Assembly (NCBI RefSeq): GCF_024721995.1
Contig: NZ_JANQBC010000003.1
Location: 434,001 to 498,000, forward strand
Origin: Paenibacillus radicibacter
GTDB taxonomy: Bacteria > Bacillota > Bacilli > Paenibacillales > NBRC-103111
Reading direction: 5' to 3'
DNA: 64,000 nt
The position numbers were made by a program, and so were the translations under genes. The notes under the pieces are model-generated. The model did not search any database and was not told where the DNA came from. It worked only from the letters and a program-made list of their open reading frames with translations. The number at the start of each line of letters is the position of its first letter. Position 1 is the stretch's first letter. Shown here in pieces: positions 44,004 through 54,686 of this stretch.

Positions 44004-45323
44004 TTAATCCACCAATTCAATCGTCCCATCCCGATACTCTAATGCCCATACCGGTTTAAGGGTCACCATCGTTTCGGTTTCCGTTGCCTGATAGGCCGGG
44101 TATACCGAGACGATATTGTAGCGGTTCGGTTTTAATTTAATAATATTCTCCAACTGCTCCCCGCTCATAATCTGAGCTTCAGTTCGCACCATGTTTTTCT
44201 TCTCTTTATCTTGAATGAGCAGCGAACGCTCATAACTTGTCACAATCCCTTTTTCCGTAATCAGATGCATCAGACCGTACCCTTCACTAGTAGGTTGCAC
44301 GATTGGATAAGAGTCAAAGTACTGCCGGAACTCGAACTGCCCTGTTCTTGGCGTATTGGTGACACTATTGCTTGGTCGATGTGGCGTTTTCGTTAACCCA
44401 TATGTCCCGTTCCAACCTAGATGCTGATTAATAAACTTTATACTCGCTTGTAAGTTTTCTAGCACCTCATTCTTACTTTCCAGTGCTGCAATGGGGTCCG
44501 TATATTTAAGCCAATGCTTGCCTTGGCTCAGTTGAAGCCCTCGCTTACCATCCGTATAAATTTGCGAGCCATCCCGCTCCTTAAACGGACGCACAGCCCC
44601 TGGGTCAACGAATAACACCCGTTTGAGTTGATCATCTGATATGACTGCTGAATTGAAACGATAGGAGCTCATCGTGATCGGCTTTGATGGCAGATAATAG
44701 TCACCATTAGGCGTATAATACGAGTCTGCATTGCTTCCCCATGATAAGAACTTCTCAACATCCTTTACTGTAAAATCCGCGCCACTGAGTTCATATGCAA
44801 TCGACTTTGTATCCGTAAAGAAGAACGTCTTCACGTCCTCACCACTCTCCGTCGTGAAGATCCATATGCTCGTTATCATCTCATCGGTTAGTGACATGTC
44901 CCCTTTAATCTTGAACATCGTCTGAAGCACCTGCATCGGTATGCCCCCACGGAAATGCAGCTCAATTCCTTTGCGCTTATTACGAATATCTACCCAATCA
45001 ATATTGAGCGCAAACGTATTTACTCTTGAAAACCCACCGAATGAACGCTGCTTCACACTTTCTAGAATCGTCCCGAAGTATCCCATGTTCGGATACAAGA
45101 GCGTATGGGTGCTACTACCGGAATGAAACACCATATAGTCGGGAAATAAAAGATCCTCGAGTTCCAGTTGATTCTGATCGCCAATCGTCTCTGGTTTAAT
45201 ATAATCATTACCTTGTGCGATTCGCTCATATTGAGGCGAACTATACGTCAGTAAATAGGTTTGGAATAGTGATGCTAGAATCAACAAGGATAGTACAACT
45301 GTCTTGATACGATCTAGAGTCAA
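44004..45323 (-). CDS. yycH: Two-component regulator accessory protein YycH
   Basis: 439 residues: a TM near 7-28 and a long outer region with the YycH family pattern (QLELEDLLFPDYMVFHSGSS, DWVDIRNKRKGIELHFRGGI, YALEYRDGTIELVD-like end). It contributes to inhibition of the sensor WalK. Start ATG overlaps the walK stop by 4 nt, indicating translational coupling. Confidence 0.93.
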   Translation of the reverse strand: MTLDRIKTVVLSLLILASLFQTYLLTYSSPQYERIAQGNDYIKPETIGDQNQLELEDLLFPDYMVFHSGSSTHTLLYPNMGYFGTILESVKQRSFGGFSRVNTFALNIDWVDIRNKRKGIELHFRGGIPMQVLQTMFKIKGDMSLTDEMITSIWIFTTESGEDVKTFFFTDTKSIAYELSGADFTVKDVEKFLSWGSNADSYYTPNGDYYLPSKPITMSSYRFNSAVISDDQLKRVLFVDPGAVRPFKERDGSQIYTDGKRGLQLSQGKHWLKYTDPIAALESKNEVLENLQASIKFINQHLGWNGTYGLTKTPHRPSNSVTNTPRTGQFEFRQYFDSYPIVQPTSEGYGLMHLITEKGIVTSYERSLLIQDKEKKNMVRTEAQIMSGEQLENIIKLKPNRYNIVSVYPAYQATETETMVTLKPVWALEYRDGTIELVD

Positions 45324-47143
45324 TTGACTTCACCTGCCTTTGATTCAAGTGGAAGCGTAAATGTTACTTTCGTCCCCTGATTCAGTTCCGATTCAAGCGA
45401 GATCGCCCCGCCATGTGCTCTCACAATTTCCCGGGCAATGGATAAACCTAGACCTGTCCCTCCCATATTACGGGAACGCGCTTTATCTACCCGATAGAAC
45501 CGCTCAAATATGCGAGATAAATCTTTTTTCGGAATTCCCATGCCTGTATCTGTAATAGAGATTCCCATCCAATGCTCATCAATAATATAAGCAGAAGCCG
45601 TGATGATCCCTTCGTCTCCTGTATACTTAATCGAATTGGACACGAGGTTATCGAGCACTTGGTCAATCTTATCGCGATCAATCTCTACCGCACCTAATTT
45701 AGGGTCAACCTTGGAAGTAATCCGAATATGACGCTGTCTGAGTTGAAAAGAAAACCGATCGACCAGCTCATCCAACATTTCGCTGACCTCAACATGCTCC
45801 TTTACAATCACCGCTTGCTTCGAATCTAGCCGTGATAAATGCAATAAATCCGTTACAAGCCGAATCATCCGCTCCGTCTCATTACGCGTTACCCCTAGGA
45901 ATCGCTGCGCAAGAGCAGGATCTTCCATTGCCCCATCAGTTAACGCCTCCAGATAGCTCTTAATCGTCGTTAGTGGCGTCCGCAGTTCATGTGACACGTT
46001 CGCAACAAAGTCTTTCCTACCTTGCTCCAGCTTCTCTTGAACGGTGACATCTTGTAGAACAGCAATCATGCCGGTTTCATCGCCGCGTCTTAGAATTGGG
46101 GTAAACGTCACACGAACGGTTATCCGCTCTTCTTCCTCATTATCGATTTCAATCATCATCACTTGATTTTTGCCAACGGCATGCTTCTTAATGTCTTCTG
46201 ACGTAATGCCCAGTGTAGCTGCAATATGCATCACCGAATTCGTTTCTTCCGCTATCCCTAAGATTTGCTGTGCTCTGCGATTCATAACGATCACACGGCC
46301 CTGCTCATCGGCAGCAATGACTCCATCGTTCATGTTCGTTAGTACAGAAGACAGCTTCTCCCGCTCCTCTTCATTCATCGCCAGCGCATCCTTCAGCGAG
46401 TTCATCATGAAGTTGAACGTATGTCCCAGCTGGGAAATCTCATCTTGTCCATATACCTTTACAGGTTCGGTAAAATCACCTTCGGCAATCGCAGTCGCAC
46501 CCTTCGTGATCTCCTTGATCGGCTTTGTAATGGTACTAGAGAGTATGATCCCAAGCAGTGCCGTTAGCCCAAGGGCAAGCGCCGTACCTGTCAGCAATAT
46601 TCGATTGATCGTATTCATCGTGCTGTACATCTCTTGCATGGAAGCTACGATATATACAACGCCAATCGGCCTAATGCCTGTACCAATAGGCTGGGTAATG
46701 ATCATTTTGCGTTTCCCGTTCTCATCAATGAAGATGCGCTCACTTACCTTAATTCCTTGTAGCGTACGCGTCACCTCAGGTGTCGTATTTTTCCGATTAA
46801 GGGGTGATTGTTCGGAGGTTGCCGTTGCGGATATCACGACACCACGTTCATCAATAATCTCAATTTCCGTATTGGAAAGCACGAATAAGCTGCTCACGAC
46901 TTCGCTCAGGTCGGAATACAGCTTCTTGGGGTCTTGCGGATCAGACACCATCGTACGCTCCACAAACTGCCCCAGCAGAATGGCTTGCTTCTTGTTGGTG
47001 TCGATCAATTCACTTTTAAAATAATTTTCGAGCGTATTGTTAAAATACACGCCAATCAGCTGCATCGCTATGAGGATCAGCGTGACGTAAATTATAATAA
47101 TTTTAGCCTGTATCGAACGGAAAAAGCGTATAATACTTCCCAC
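45320..47143 (-). CDS. walK: Cell-wall sensor histidine kinase WalK
   Basis: 607 residues: TM1 (about 13-35), extracytoplasmic PAS-like domain, TM2 (about 180-203), HAMP (about 205-255), PAS (about 265-365), HisKA with SHELRTPLTT (His385), and HATPase_c with ISITDTGMGIPK and GTGLGLSIARE. WalK senses the state of peptidoglycan/lipid II and controls autolysins through WalR; the pair is essential in many Firmicutes. Start directly follows walR by 2 bp. Confidence 0.98.
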   Translation of the reverse strand: MGSIIRFFRSIQAKIIIIYVTLILIAMQLIGVYFNNTLENYFKSELIDTNKKQAILLGQFVERTMVSDPQDPKKLYSDLSEVVSSLFVLSNTEIEIIDERGVVISATATSEQSPLNRKNTTPEVTRTLQGIKVSERIFIDENGKRKMIITQPIGTGIRPIGVVYIVASMQEMYSTMNTINRILLTGTALALGLTALLGIILSSTITKPIKEITKGATAIAEGDFTEPVKVYGQDEISQLGHTFNFMMNSLKDALAMNEEEREKLSSVLTNMNDGVIAADEQGRVIVMNRRAQQILGIAEETNSVMHIAATLGITSEDIKKHAVGKNQVMMIEIDNEEEERITVRVTFTPILRRGDETGMIAVLQDVTVQEKLEQGRKDFVANVSHELRTPLTTIKSYLEALTDGAMEDPALAQRFLGVTRNETERMIRLVTDLLHLSRLDSKQAVIVKEHVEVSEMLDELVDRFSFQLRQRHIRITSKVDPKLGAVEIDRDKIDQVLDNLVSNSIKYTGDEGIITASAYIIDEHWMGISITDTGMGIPKKDLSRIFERFYRVDKARSRNMGGTGLGLSIAREIVRAHGGAISLESELNQGTKVTFTLPLESKAGEVN

Positions 47144-47145
47144 GC

Positions 47146-47865
47146 CTAGAACCCTCCGGTCTTCGTCCCGCGCATCATATAGCCAAGACCACGTCTAGTA
47201 ACGATATACTCAGGCTTACTTGGGTCTGTCTCTAACTTCTCGCGCAGTCTACGAATTGTTACATCCACCGTCCGCACATCACCGAAGTATTCATAACCCC
47301 ATACGGCTTGCAATAGATGTTCACGAGTCATCACTTTCCCCGCATTGCGCGCCAAATAATGAATCAGCTCAAACTCTCGGTGTGTTAAATCAAGAGGCTG
47401 CTCTTCTTTAAACACGACATACGTATCCGTATCGATAAAAATCCCGTGCAGTCTTATCCCTTGGCTTGGCTCTGCTGCTTCATTCACCGATTGATCCAGC
47501 TTCGCCTGTCTGCGCAGCTGTGCCTTCACTCTTGCCAATAGTTCGCGCGTCCCGAACGGCTTCGTCACATAATCGTCCGCACCCATTTCGAGTCCTAATA
47601 CTTTATCAATCTCCGAGTCTTTAGCCGTCAGCATAATGATCGGTGTATTCATCTTCGCACGAATTTCCCTGCATACGTCCATGCCGTCTTTTACAGGAAG
47701 CATCCAATCCAGTAGGATCAAGTCAGGCTGCTCCGAGAAGGCAAGTTCAACCGCACTGCCGCCATCATAGGCACAGATCACTTCGTATCCTTCTTTTTCT
47801 AAATTAAACTTAATAATCTCTGCAATCGGTTGTTCATCATCTACGACTAGCACTTTACCTTGCAC
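47146..47865 (-). CDS. walR: Cell-wall response regulator WalR
   Basis: 239 residues: receiver domain with phosphoacceptor Asp53 ([13 protein letters not shown]), Lys in DYVTKPFG, and a winged-helix DNA-binding domain ([32 protein letters not shown]). It binds tandem WalR boxes before autolysin genes. The start is GTG 47865 following AGGCGGTG. First gene of walR-walK-yycH-yycI-walJ; a separate terminator (47920-47962) isolates it from the M23 peptidase gene. Confidence 0.98.
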   Translation of the reverse strand: MQGKVLVVDDEQPIAEIIKFNLEKEGYEVICAYDGGSAVELAFSEQPDLILLDWMLPVKDGMDVCREIRAKMNTPIIMLTAKDSEIDKVLGLEMGADDYVTKPFGTRELLARVKAQLRRQAKLDQSVNEAAEPSQGIRLHGIFIDTDTYVVFKEEQPLDLTHREFELIHYLARNAGKVMTREHLLQAVWGYEYFGDVRTVDVTIRRLREKLETDPSKPEYIVTRRGLGYMMRGTKTGGF

Positions 47866-47919
47866 CGATCATCACCGCCTGTTCCTCAACATAATGTACT
47901 TATTTTAACATATTTTAAT

Positions 47920-47962
47920 AAGAAAAGAGAGACAAGGCCCATCGTGCAACCTCATCTCTCTT
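47920..47962 (-). terminator. Terminator after the M23 peptidase gene
   Basis: AAGAGAGA and TCTCTCTT arms with a supporting inner GG/CC pair; on the minus strand CTTTTCTT follows. Located before walR. Confidence 0.7.
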
Positions 47963-47978
47963 ATGTACAATCGCTGCT

Positions 47979-49367
47979 CTAGCGATTCATATATTTCATT
48001 GGATTAACCGGTGTTCCGTTAAGGTGAATTTCAAAATGCAAGTGAACGCCAAATGCTTGACCTGTCGCTCCCATGACTCCGATTTTATCTCCTTTTTGCA
48101 CGATTGCACCACGTTTAGTCGTTAATTGACTCATGTGCATATACACCGTTTTGTAACCATTTTTATGATTGATAATGACATAATTACCGTAATCATGATG
48201 GAATCCAGCTTGTTCAACGACGCCATGATCAGCCGCCATAATCGTGCGGTTACCTGTCATGTCGATACCTTTGTGTAATTTACCCCAGCGTTGTCCAAAT
48301 GAACTTGAAATCGATGGACCGTAGATTGGCCATGCAAATTTACCTGTTCCCTCACCAACAATTACCTTCGTACCACGCTTAATCACGGTATTTACAGGCT
48401 CTTGGGTAACGACTTCATCTAGTAACTTCTCATCAACAACAACACCATTGATCATCGTTACATGATACGTTTGCTTCTTCATGCCAGTCTTGCCTTTTTT
48501 GACTGTTTCCGTCTCGCCAGCTCGCATGGAAGCATCTTTTATGTATTCGGTCGCGAATGCGATTTCTTGATTAGATTCAACAGTTTCCTCAACACGTACG
48601 GATAAGGTTGGATGTTCTTGACCCTCTTTAAGACGCTTTAACATCTCCTCTGGATCAATAACGTCCTGTGGTTGGACGGGAACCTTCTCTAGATCAATGG
48701 ATTCGACGAATTCGACACGATCAATAACTACATCCTCATCTATTGGTGAGTTTTTCGTATCGGCTGCTAATGTACGCACTTTTGCAGGCGCTTTTTCTGT
48801 ATACGATTCTTTCATTTGCGCAAGTACATAGTTCGCTGTCGCTTCATCTTTTACATAACCGACTGCTACGCCATCCACTCTCAACTCCACAGCAATCGCT
48901 TGTGGCTTAATCTTCTGATCAAGTAAGGCAAGCACCGCCTGATCATTCAGATCCGGTCTAAACGTAAATTCCGGTACAAGCGCTAGTGCATTTTTCGGAA
49001 GTTCCATAACAACCTTCGGATTTTCCACTGCTAACTTTTGTTCTCTTGTCTTCTTATAGTCATCATACACGCGTGGCTGACTGAGAATCCCGACGTTTTC
49101 TCCAGCTACCTCTACCCGGTATACTTCTGTTGTATTTGCTGCTACGTAAGAATATCCCGCTACGACAATCAGAGCTGCTGCTGCAACAATGCCGCTACTT
49201 TGAAGTAACGTCTTCTTGTTCGTGGAGATCTCTTGTTTAATGGAAGACCACTGCTTACCGATATGGAGTTTGTCAGTCAAGCTATTCCATTGAGCCGCAC
49301 TCGGCAGCAATGCTTTCGCCTTGCTCCAGGCTTTATTCGCCCAATCTTTTCCCCTGAACTCTGCCAT
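47979..49367 (-). CDS. G5/M23 peptidoglycan endopeptidase, membrane-anchored
   Basis: 462 residues: a cytoplasmic N-terminal segment of about 50 residues, a TM (about 56-76, SSGIVAAAALIVVAGYSYVA), a long helical region, a G5 domain (about 250-330) and a C-terminal M23 (LytM) metallopeptidase with SFGQRWGKLHKGIDMTG (Zn His/Asp) and AFGVHLHFEIHLNG (HxH). It should cut peptide cross-links of peptidoglycan at the cell surface. Position just upstream of walR is typical for Paenibacillaceae. Regulation by WalR is possible but not shown. Confidence 0.93.
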   Translation of the reverse strand: MAEFRGKDWANKAWSKAKALLPSAAQWNSLTDKLHIGKQWSSIKQEISTNKKTLLQSSGIVAAAALIVVAGYSYVAANTTEVYRVEVAGENVGILSQPRVYDDYKKTREQKLAVENPKVVMELPKNALALVPEFTFRPDLNDQAVLALLDQKIKPQAIAVELRVDGVAVGYVKDEATANYVLAQMKESYTEKAPAKVRTLAADTKNSPIDEDVVIDRVEFVESIDLEKVPVQPQDVIDPEEMLKRLKEGQEHPTLSVRVEETVESNQEIAFATEYIKDASMRAGETETVKKGKTGMKKQTYHVTMINGVVVDEKLLDEVVTQEPVNTVIKRGTKVIVGEGTGKFAWPIYGPSISSSFGQRWGKLHKGIDMTGNRTIMAADHGVVEQAGFHHDYGNYVIINHKNGYKTVYMHMSQLTTKRGAIVQKGDKIGVMGATGQAFGVHLHFEIHLNGTPVNPMKYMNR

Positions 49368-49549
49368 GATTTGCTCCCTTTATATCATCCAATTTAACGC
49401 GAATTAACTCACATTTTAGTTAAATTTGGGATTTATTCTATGAACCTACCACTTAATTTACCATACTCTACCGTCTGGTTTCAACAAACAGTGAGGTATT
49501 TTAATAAGTTTCTAATGTTCATAGATTAAAAGGAATTGAGAAAATACAG

Positions 49550-50188
49550 TTATTTCTTCGTAACGATTGTAAGAAGCTCAGCATATTCGTCAGGCTTTAA
49601 ATATTTTTGTAGAATCGTATCCATCTCTTTGGCTTCATCTTTGGTAATACCGTTCTCGACAATTGTCGACAGACGCTGAACTTCTTTTTCAGGGACTTTA
49701 GATGCAATCGTTGAGAAGATCTTCATCTTATCCTCACTGGACATCTGATCTTTCTTTTTGGCAAAATCCTCAATTGACATCACCATACCGCTGCTGGAAC
49801 TCTCGCTTCCGCTGATCTGAGACCAGACCCCCACTGCATCATCCGGTTTAGCTGGTGACGGCGATGGTGATGTCTGAGACCCGATTTGCTCGGAAGACTG
49901 TGATTGTCCCTGGCTTTGCGCACCTTGTTTCTGCTCCTCTTTTGCACTTGGAGCAGGTGAATGTAAAACTGTCTGATTCGGATTCTTAGACGATGTACCA
50001 TTAATCATACTCGATACAACATCTGACATTTTAATATCTGGAACAAGTCCTTGTAAATTAAATTGCTGCAAAATTTGCTGCACCACCATATTCACCGTAA
50101 ACGACGTAATCGTCAGGGTCAACACACTCACGATCGCAGTACCTACTACTAGCTTACATAACCAGTTGAGCCATTTTAGCCTTAACAT
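49550..50188 (-). CDS. Membrane-anchored hypothetical protein
   Basis: About 212 residues: a TM near 10-35 (LCKLVVGTAIVSVLTLTITS), then a disordered Ser/Gln/Pro-rich linker (about 75-120, SQGQSQSSEQIGSQTSPSPS) and an acidic C-terminal helical region (EDFAKKKDQMSSEDKMKIFS, KYLKPDEYAELLTIVTKK). Start ATG 50186-50188 is chosen for AGAGGTG; the GTG at 50197 overlaps it. I do not recognise a family. It is found between purA and the M23 peptidase gene and is likely an exported anchored protein. Confidence 0.6.
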   Translation of the reverse strand: MLRLKWLNWLCKLVVGTAIVSVLTLTITSFTVNMVVQQILQQFNLQGLVPDIKMSDVVSSMINGTSSKNPNQTVLHSPAPSAKEEQKQGAQSQGQSQSSEQIGSQTSPSPSPAKPDDAVGVWSQISGSESSSSGMVMSIEDFAKKKDQMSSEDKMKIFSTIASKVPEKEVQRLSTIVENGITKDEAKEMDTILQKYLKPDEYAELLTIVTKK

Positions 50189-50269
50189 GAATTTCACCTC
50201 TGCAGAATAAATCTCTCTCCCTCTCTGCAGTATTGACCGATATTTGCAAGTTTAAGCCCCTAGAACAAC

Positions 50270-50303
50270 ACAAAAGGAAGTGCATCTCATAGACACACTT
50301 CCT
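50270..50303 (-). terminator. Terminator after purA
   Basis: AGGAAGTG and CACTTCCT arms around a 13-nt loop; on the minus strand TTTTGTGTT follows. Confidence 0.8.
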
Positions 50304-50375
50304 CTTTCAACTGCCTAGCCATTAATTTTCAAAAAATATTATAATCCCATTGCTCCGCAATCTTCTTGAGTAAAT

Positions 50376-51674
<1,299 letters not shown>

Positions 51675-51698
51675 TCAGGTGGGTTCACTAATTTTAAT

Positions 51699-51712
51699 AA
51701 ACCGTTCGGTTT
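51699..51712. promoter_or_regulatory. Candidate PurR box before purA
   Basis: On the purA strand the site reads AAACCGAACGGTTT, containing the CCGAAC core of the Bacillus PurBox; a partial second box (AGTGAAC) lies about 12 bp on. Flanking bases match the consensus only partly. Repression by PurR and relief by PRPP would be expected if real. Confidence 0.4.
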
Positions 51713-51913
51713 CCTTACTATATAATTTTAGCAATCAACAACTTCAAAGTCAATAAAAACGAACAATGAAATAACTCCCGTCTACATCGTTCGGAATTAT
51801 TGTGTATAATTGGTCACATTCTTCATTCATTCCGTTATTGTTCCCCGAATCTGATCATTACTGCTAATTTCATTTTTACTTTCTATAATACATATTTAAA
51901 TATATAGCGACAC

Positions 51914-51950
51914 GAAAAAGGAACACCCCTCTTGTAAGGTATGTGTTCCT
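51914..51950 (-). terminator. Terminator after the PilZ gene
   Basis: AGGAACAC and GTGTTCCT arms; on the minus strand TTTTTCG follows. Strong hairpin. Confidence 0.85.
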
Positions 51951-51972
51951 ATTAACGAAGTGAAATATTTTT

Positions 51973-52614
51973 TTATTTGGTATCGCCTATTTTTTTACGA
52001 ATCTCCACTTGCCGTTTCATACAGTATCCAATAATGATATCCCGCTGCGATTCTCGCATATCAACGAATGATAGACTGTAACAAGAACGGGCATATTCAT
52101 TGTAGACTGGACGAATATGAACAATATCCGCTTGGAAAGGAACTTCTTTCGAATCGATCTTCAGCATACCTGAAATTCGGTCACCTACAGCTACTGGCTC
52201 GGACGGCAAGCTGAAGAATGCAAGTCCTCCACCACTAATATCGCTTGTGATTCGGTCAAACCTAGCATTTTTTGCTTCGGTTTCATACCAGAATTCAACT
52301 GTTGCTGGCACTCGGAAGAAATTACGACGCTGCACTTTAGTCAGAAGACCATCTTCCGGCTGTGAAATGTAGAATCTCGTTCCATCTTGAATCAATTGGG
52401 ATTGATAATAATACTTATCTTTTCCTTCTGGATAGCAGAATACGATAACTTCCGAACCCGAAGATACTGTAATCGGGATGTTCTCCTTATTCACAGGCTG
52501 CCGAATAGATAATGTATCTTGTTCAATCTTTAAGATCATTGTTTCATACAGATTGCCGTCTAAATCTTCAATTTCAAGCAGCTGTTGCGTCCATAATTCT
52601 GCTTTTGCTATCAT
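51973..52614 (-). CDS. PilZ c-di-GMP receptor, YcgR/YpfA-like
   Basis: 213 residues: an N-terminal YcgR-type beta domain (about 1-95) and a PilZ domain (about 95-205). Both c-di-GMP-binding motifs are present: RRNFFR (RxxxR) at the boundary and DISGGGLAFF (D/NxSxxG). Such proteins bind c-di-GMP and commonly act as flagellar brakes or envelope regulators. Start ATG 52614 follows GGGGGA; GTG 52632 is possible. It is encoded between dnaB and purA as a single unit with its own terminators. Confidence 0.9.
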   Translation of the reverse strand: MIAKAELWTQQLLEIEDLDGNLYETMILKIEQDTLSIRQPVNKENIPITVSSGSEVIVFCYPEGKDKYYYQSQLIQDGTRFYISQPEDGLLTKVQRRNFFRVPATVEFWYETEAKNARFDRITSDISGGGLAFFSLPSEPVAVGDRISGMLKIDSKEVPFQADIVHIRPVYNEYARSCYSLSFVDMRESQRDIIIGYCMKRQVEIRKKIGDTK

Positions 52615-52748
52615 CTCTGCATCCCCCGTCACTTTGAGATTGACTGCTGTTATGTATTTTCAGAAATTAATGTTTTCTATAATCATTCCTATATTGGAAT
52701 GCGTTGTTATTTTATCAGAAAATATTGGGATTAGCTATCTATTAGCTA

Positions 52749-52789
52749 TAAAAAAAACGACACTCCCTTTCATTGTCCAAGGAGTGTCG
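52749..52789 (-). terminator. Terminator after dnaB
   Basis: CGACACTCC and GGAGTGTCG arms with eight A residues on the plus strand, giving a minus-strand T tract. Ends the run from the MazG-like gene through dnaB. Confidence 0.9.
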
Positions 52790-52815
52790 CTAATTCCATC
52801 CTGCTGTTCTTACAC

Positions 52816-54195
52816 TTAATACGGTAGTCCGCCGCCTGCTGCTGCAGGTGCACCATCCGCATGCGTTCGGTTGAGTGGAACGAATTTATTGTAGTTTTTC
52901 AAGAAACACAGCTCAACTGTCCCTACCGGACCATTACGTTGCTTAGCAATAATGATCTCGATAATGTTCTTCTTCTCGGACTCTTTATCGTAGTAATCAT
53001 CACGATACAAGAACGCAACAATGTCGGCATCTTGCTCAATGGAACCTGATTCACGAAGGTCAGACATCATCGGACGTTTATCTTGACGCTGCTCTACCCC
53101 ACGGCTTAACTGCGATAGTGCAATAACCGGTACGTTTAGCTCACGTGCAATTTGTTTCAGTGTACGAGAAATTTCGGATACTTCCTGCTGACGATTATCC
53201 CCTTTACCACGGCCATGAATGAGCTGCAAGTAATCGATCAGAATCATACCTAAGCCCCGCTCCTGCTTCAACCTACGACACTTCGCGCGAATATCCGCAA
53301 CGGTTAAAGCTGGTGAATCATCGATATAAATATTCGCCTCGGATAACGATCCAATCGCCATCGTCAGCTTTTCCCAATCTTCATTCTCTAAGTTACCCAA
53401 GCGAAGACGAGAGGCATCAACGTTTGCTTCCGCGCAGATCATACGTTGTACAAGCTGAGCGGCCCCCATCTCCAGAGAGAAGATCGCAACAGTTTCTTTT
53501 GCACGTACACCAACATTTTGCGCGACATTTAGCGAGAATGCGGTCTTACCTACGGAAGGACGCGCAGCCACAATAATTAAGTCCGAACGTTGGAAACCGG
53601 CAGTCATCTTGTCCAAATCCGGGAAACCCGAGGGAATCCCTGTACTGCCACCCTTATTCGAATATAGGGTTTCAACTTTCTCGAACACTTCCATCAGCAC
53701 ATCTCGAATCGATACGAATCCACTCGTCGCACGGCGCTGTGAAATTTCAAAAATGCGGGCTTCCGCTTCACTTAGCATCGCACCAACATCATCTGAACTC
53801 GCATACCCATTCGATACAATTTGTGAAGCTGCACGAATGAGACGGCGCAGCATCGATTTCTCTTCGACGATTTGCGCGTAGTAATCTATATTGGCAGAGG
53901 TCGGTACAGCCGAAGCCAGATCCGAAAGATACGACACACCGCCGATATCTTCAAGAACACCTTTATCCTGCAACCTAGCTGTCAATGTGATGAGGTCAAT
54001 TGGCTCTTGCTCATCCGATAATTCCAGCATCGTTTCGTAAATGCGCTGATGCGATGGACGATAAAAGTCTTCAGGCCCTACCCGCTCCATCGCCGTAATG
54101 AGCGCTTCGCTATCCAGCAAGACTGCACCTAACACAGCTTGTTCCGCTTCCGTGTTTTGTGGGAGTACGCGGTCCTCGAACATTTCTTCTCTCAT
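52816..54195 (-). CDS. dnaB: Replicative DNA helicase
   Basis: 459 residues, equivalent to B. subtilis DnaC (the replicative helicase) and E. coli DnaB. The N-terminal domain (about 8-110) is LPQNTEAEQAVLGAVLLDSE; the RecA-like motor has Walker A ARPSVGKTAFSLN, Walker B GMILIDYLQLIHG and SEISRTLKQIARELNVPVIA. It unwinds DNA at the fork as a hexamer. It follows rplI by 44 bp and is part of the rplI-dnaB module. Confidence 0.98.
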   Translation of the reverse strand: MREEMFEDRVLPQNTEAEQAVLGAVLLDSEALITAMERVGPEDFYRPSHQRIYETMLELSDEQEPIDLITLTARLQDKGVLEDIGGVSYLSDLASAVPTSANIDYYAQIVEEKSMLRRLIRAASQIVSNGYASSDDVGAMLSEAEARIFEISQRRATSGFVSIRDVLMEVFEKVETLYSNKGGSTGIPSGFPDLDKMTAGFQRSDLIIVAARPSVGKTAFSLNVAQNVGVRAKETVAIFSLEMGAAQLVQRMICAEANVDASRLRLGNLENEDWEKLTMAIGSLSEANIYIDDSPALTVADIRAKCRRLKQERGLGMILIDYLQLIHGRGKGDNRQQEVSEISRTLKQIARELNVPVIALSQLSRGVEQRQDKRPMMSDLRESGSIEQDADIVAFLYRDDYYDKESEKKNIIEIIIAKQRNGPVGTVELCFLKNYNKFVPLNRTHADGAPAAAGGGLPY

Positions 54196-54239
54196 CCATC
54201 ACACCTCGCTTTCTTTAGGAGTAAATCCTCCATTATTTC

Positions 54240-54686
54240 TTATTCTTCAACAACGTGAACATTTAATGTAGTCGTAACTTCTTGGTGCAATTTCACAGGG
54301 ACTTTCGTTACACCGAGCGAACGGATTGCATCATCAAGTAACATTTTACGCTTATCAATTTTAAGTTTGAATTGCTTCTCAAGTGCTTCTGCAACTTGCT
54401 TCGTAGATACAGCGCCGAATAGACGACCGCCCTCACCAGCCTTTGCAGTCACTTTAACCGTCATTTCTTTCATTTTGTCGCCGAGTGCTTGTGCATCTGC
54501 CTTTTCTTGCTCTTTACGCTTAAGCTCTGCTTGCTTTTGCTGTGCTAATGTATTGACAACCCCCGTTGTTGCAGGAGCAGCTAACTTACGTGGAATTAAA
54601 AAGTTATTTGCATAACCCTCAGATATTTCCTTAATTTCACCTTTTTTACCTTGACCCTTTACATCTTGTAAAAATACAACTTTCAT
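54240..54686 (-). CDS. rplI: 50S ribosomal protein L9
   Basis: 148 residues, standard L9. The N-terminal RNA-binding domain begins MKVVFLQDVKGQGKKGEIKE; the long helix and C-terminal domain are complete (GRLFGAVSTKQVAEAL). Start overlaps the end of gdpP by 4 nt (ATGA), the frequent gdpP-rplI-dnaB arrangement. Confidence 0.98.
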   Translation of the reverse strand: MKVVFLQDVKGQGKKGEIKEISEGYANNFLIPRKLAAPATTGVVNTLAQQKQAELKRKEQEKADAQALGDKMKEMTVKVTAKAGEGGRLFGAVSTKQVAEALEKQFKLKIDKRKMLLDDAIRSLGVTKVPVKLHQEVTTTLNVHVVEE

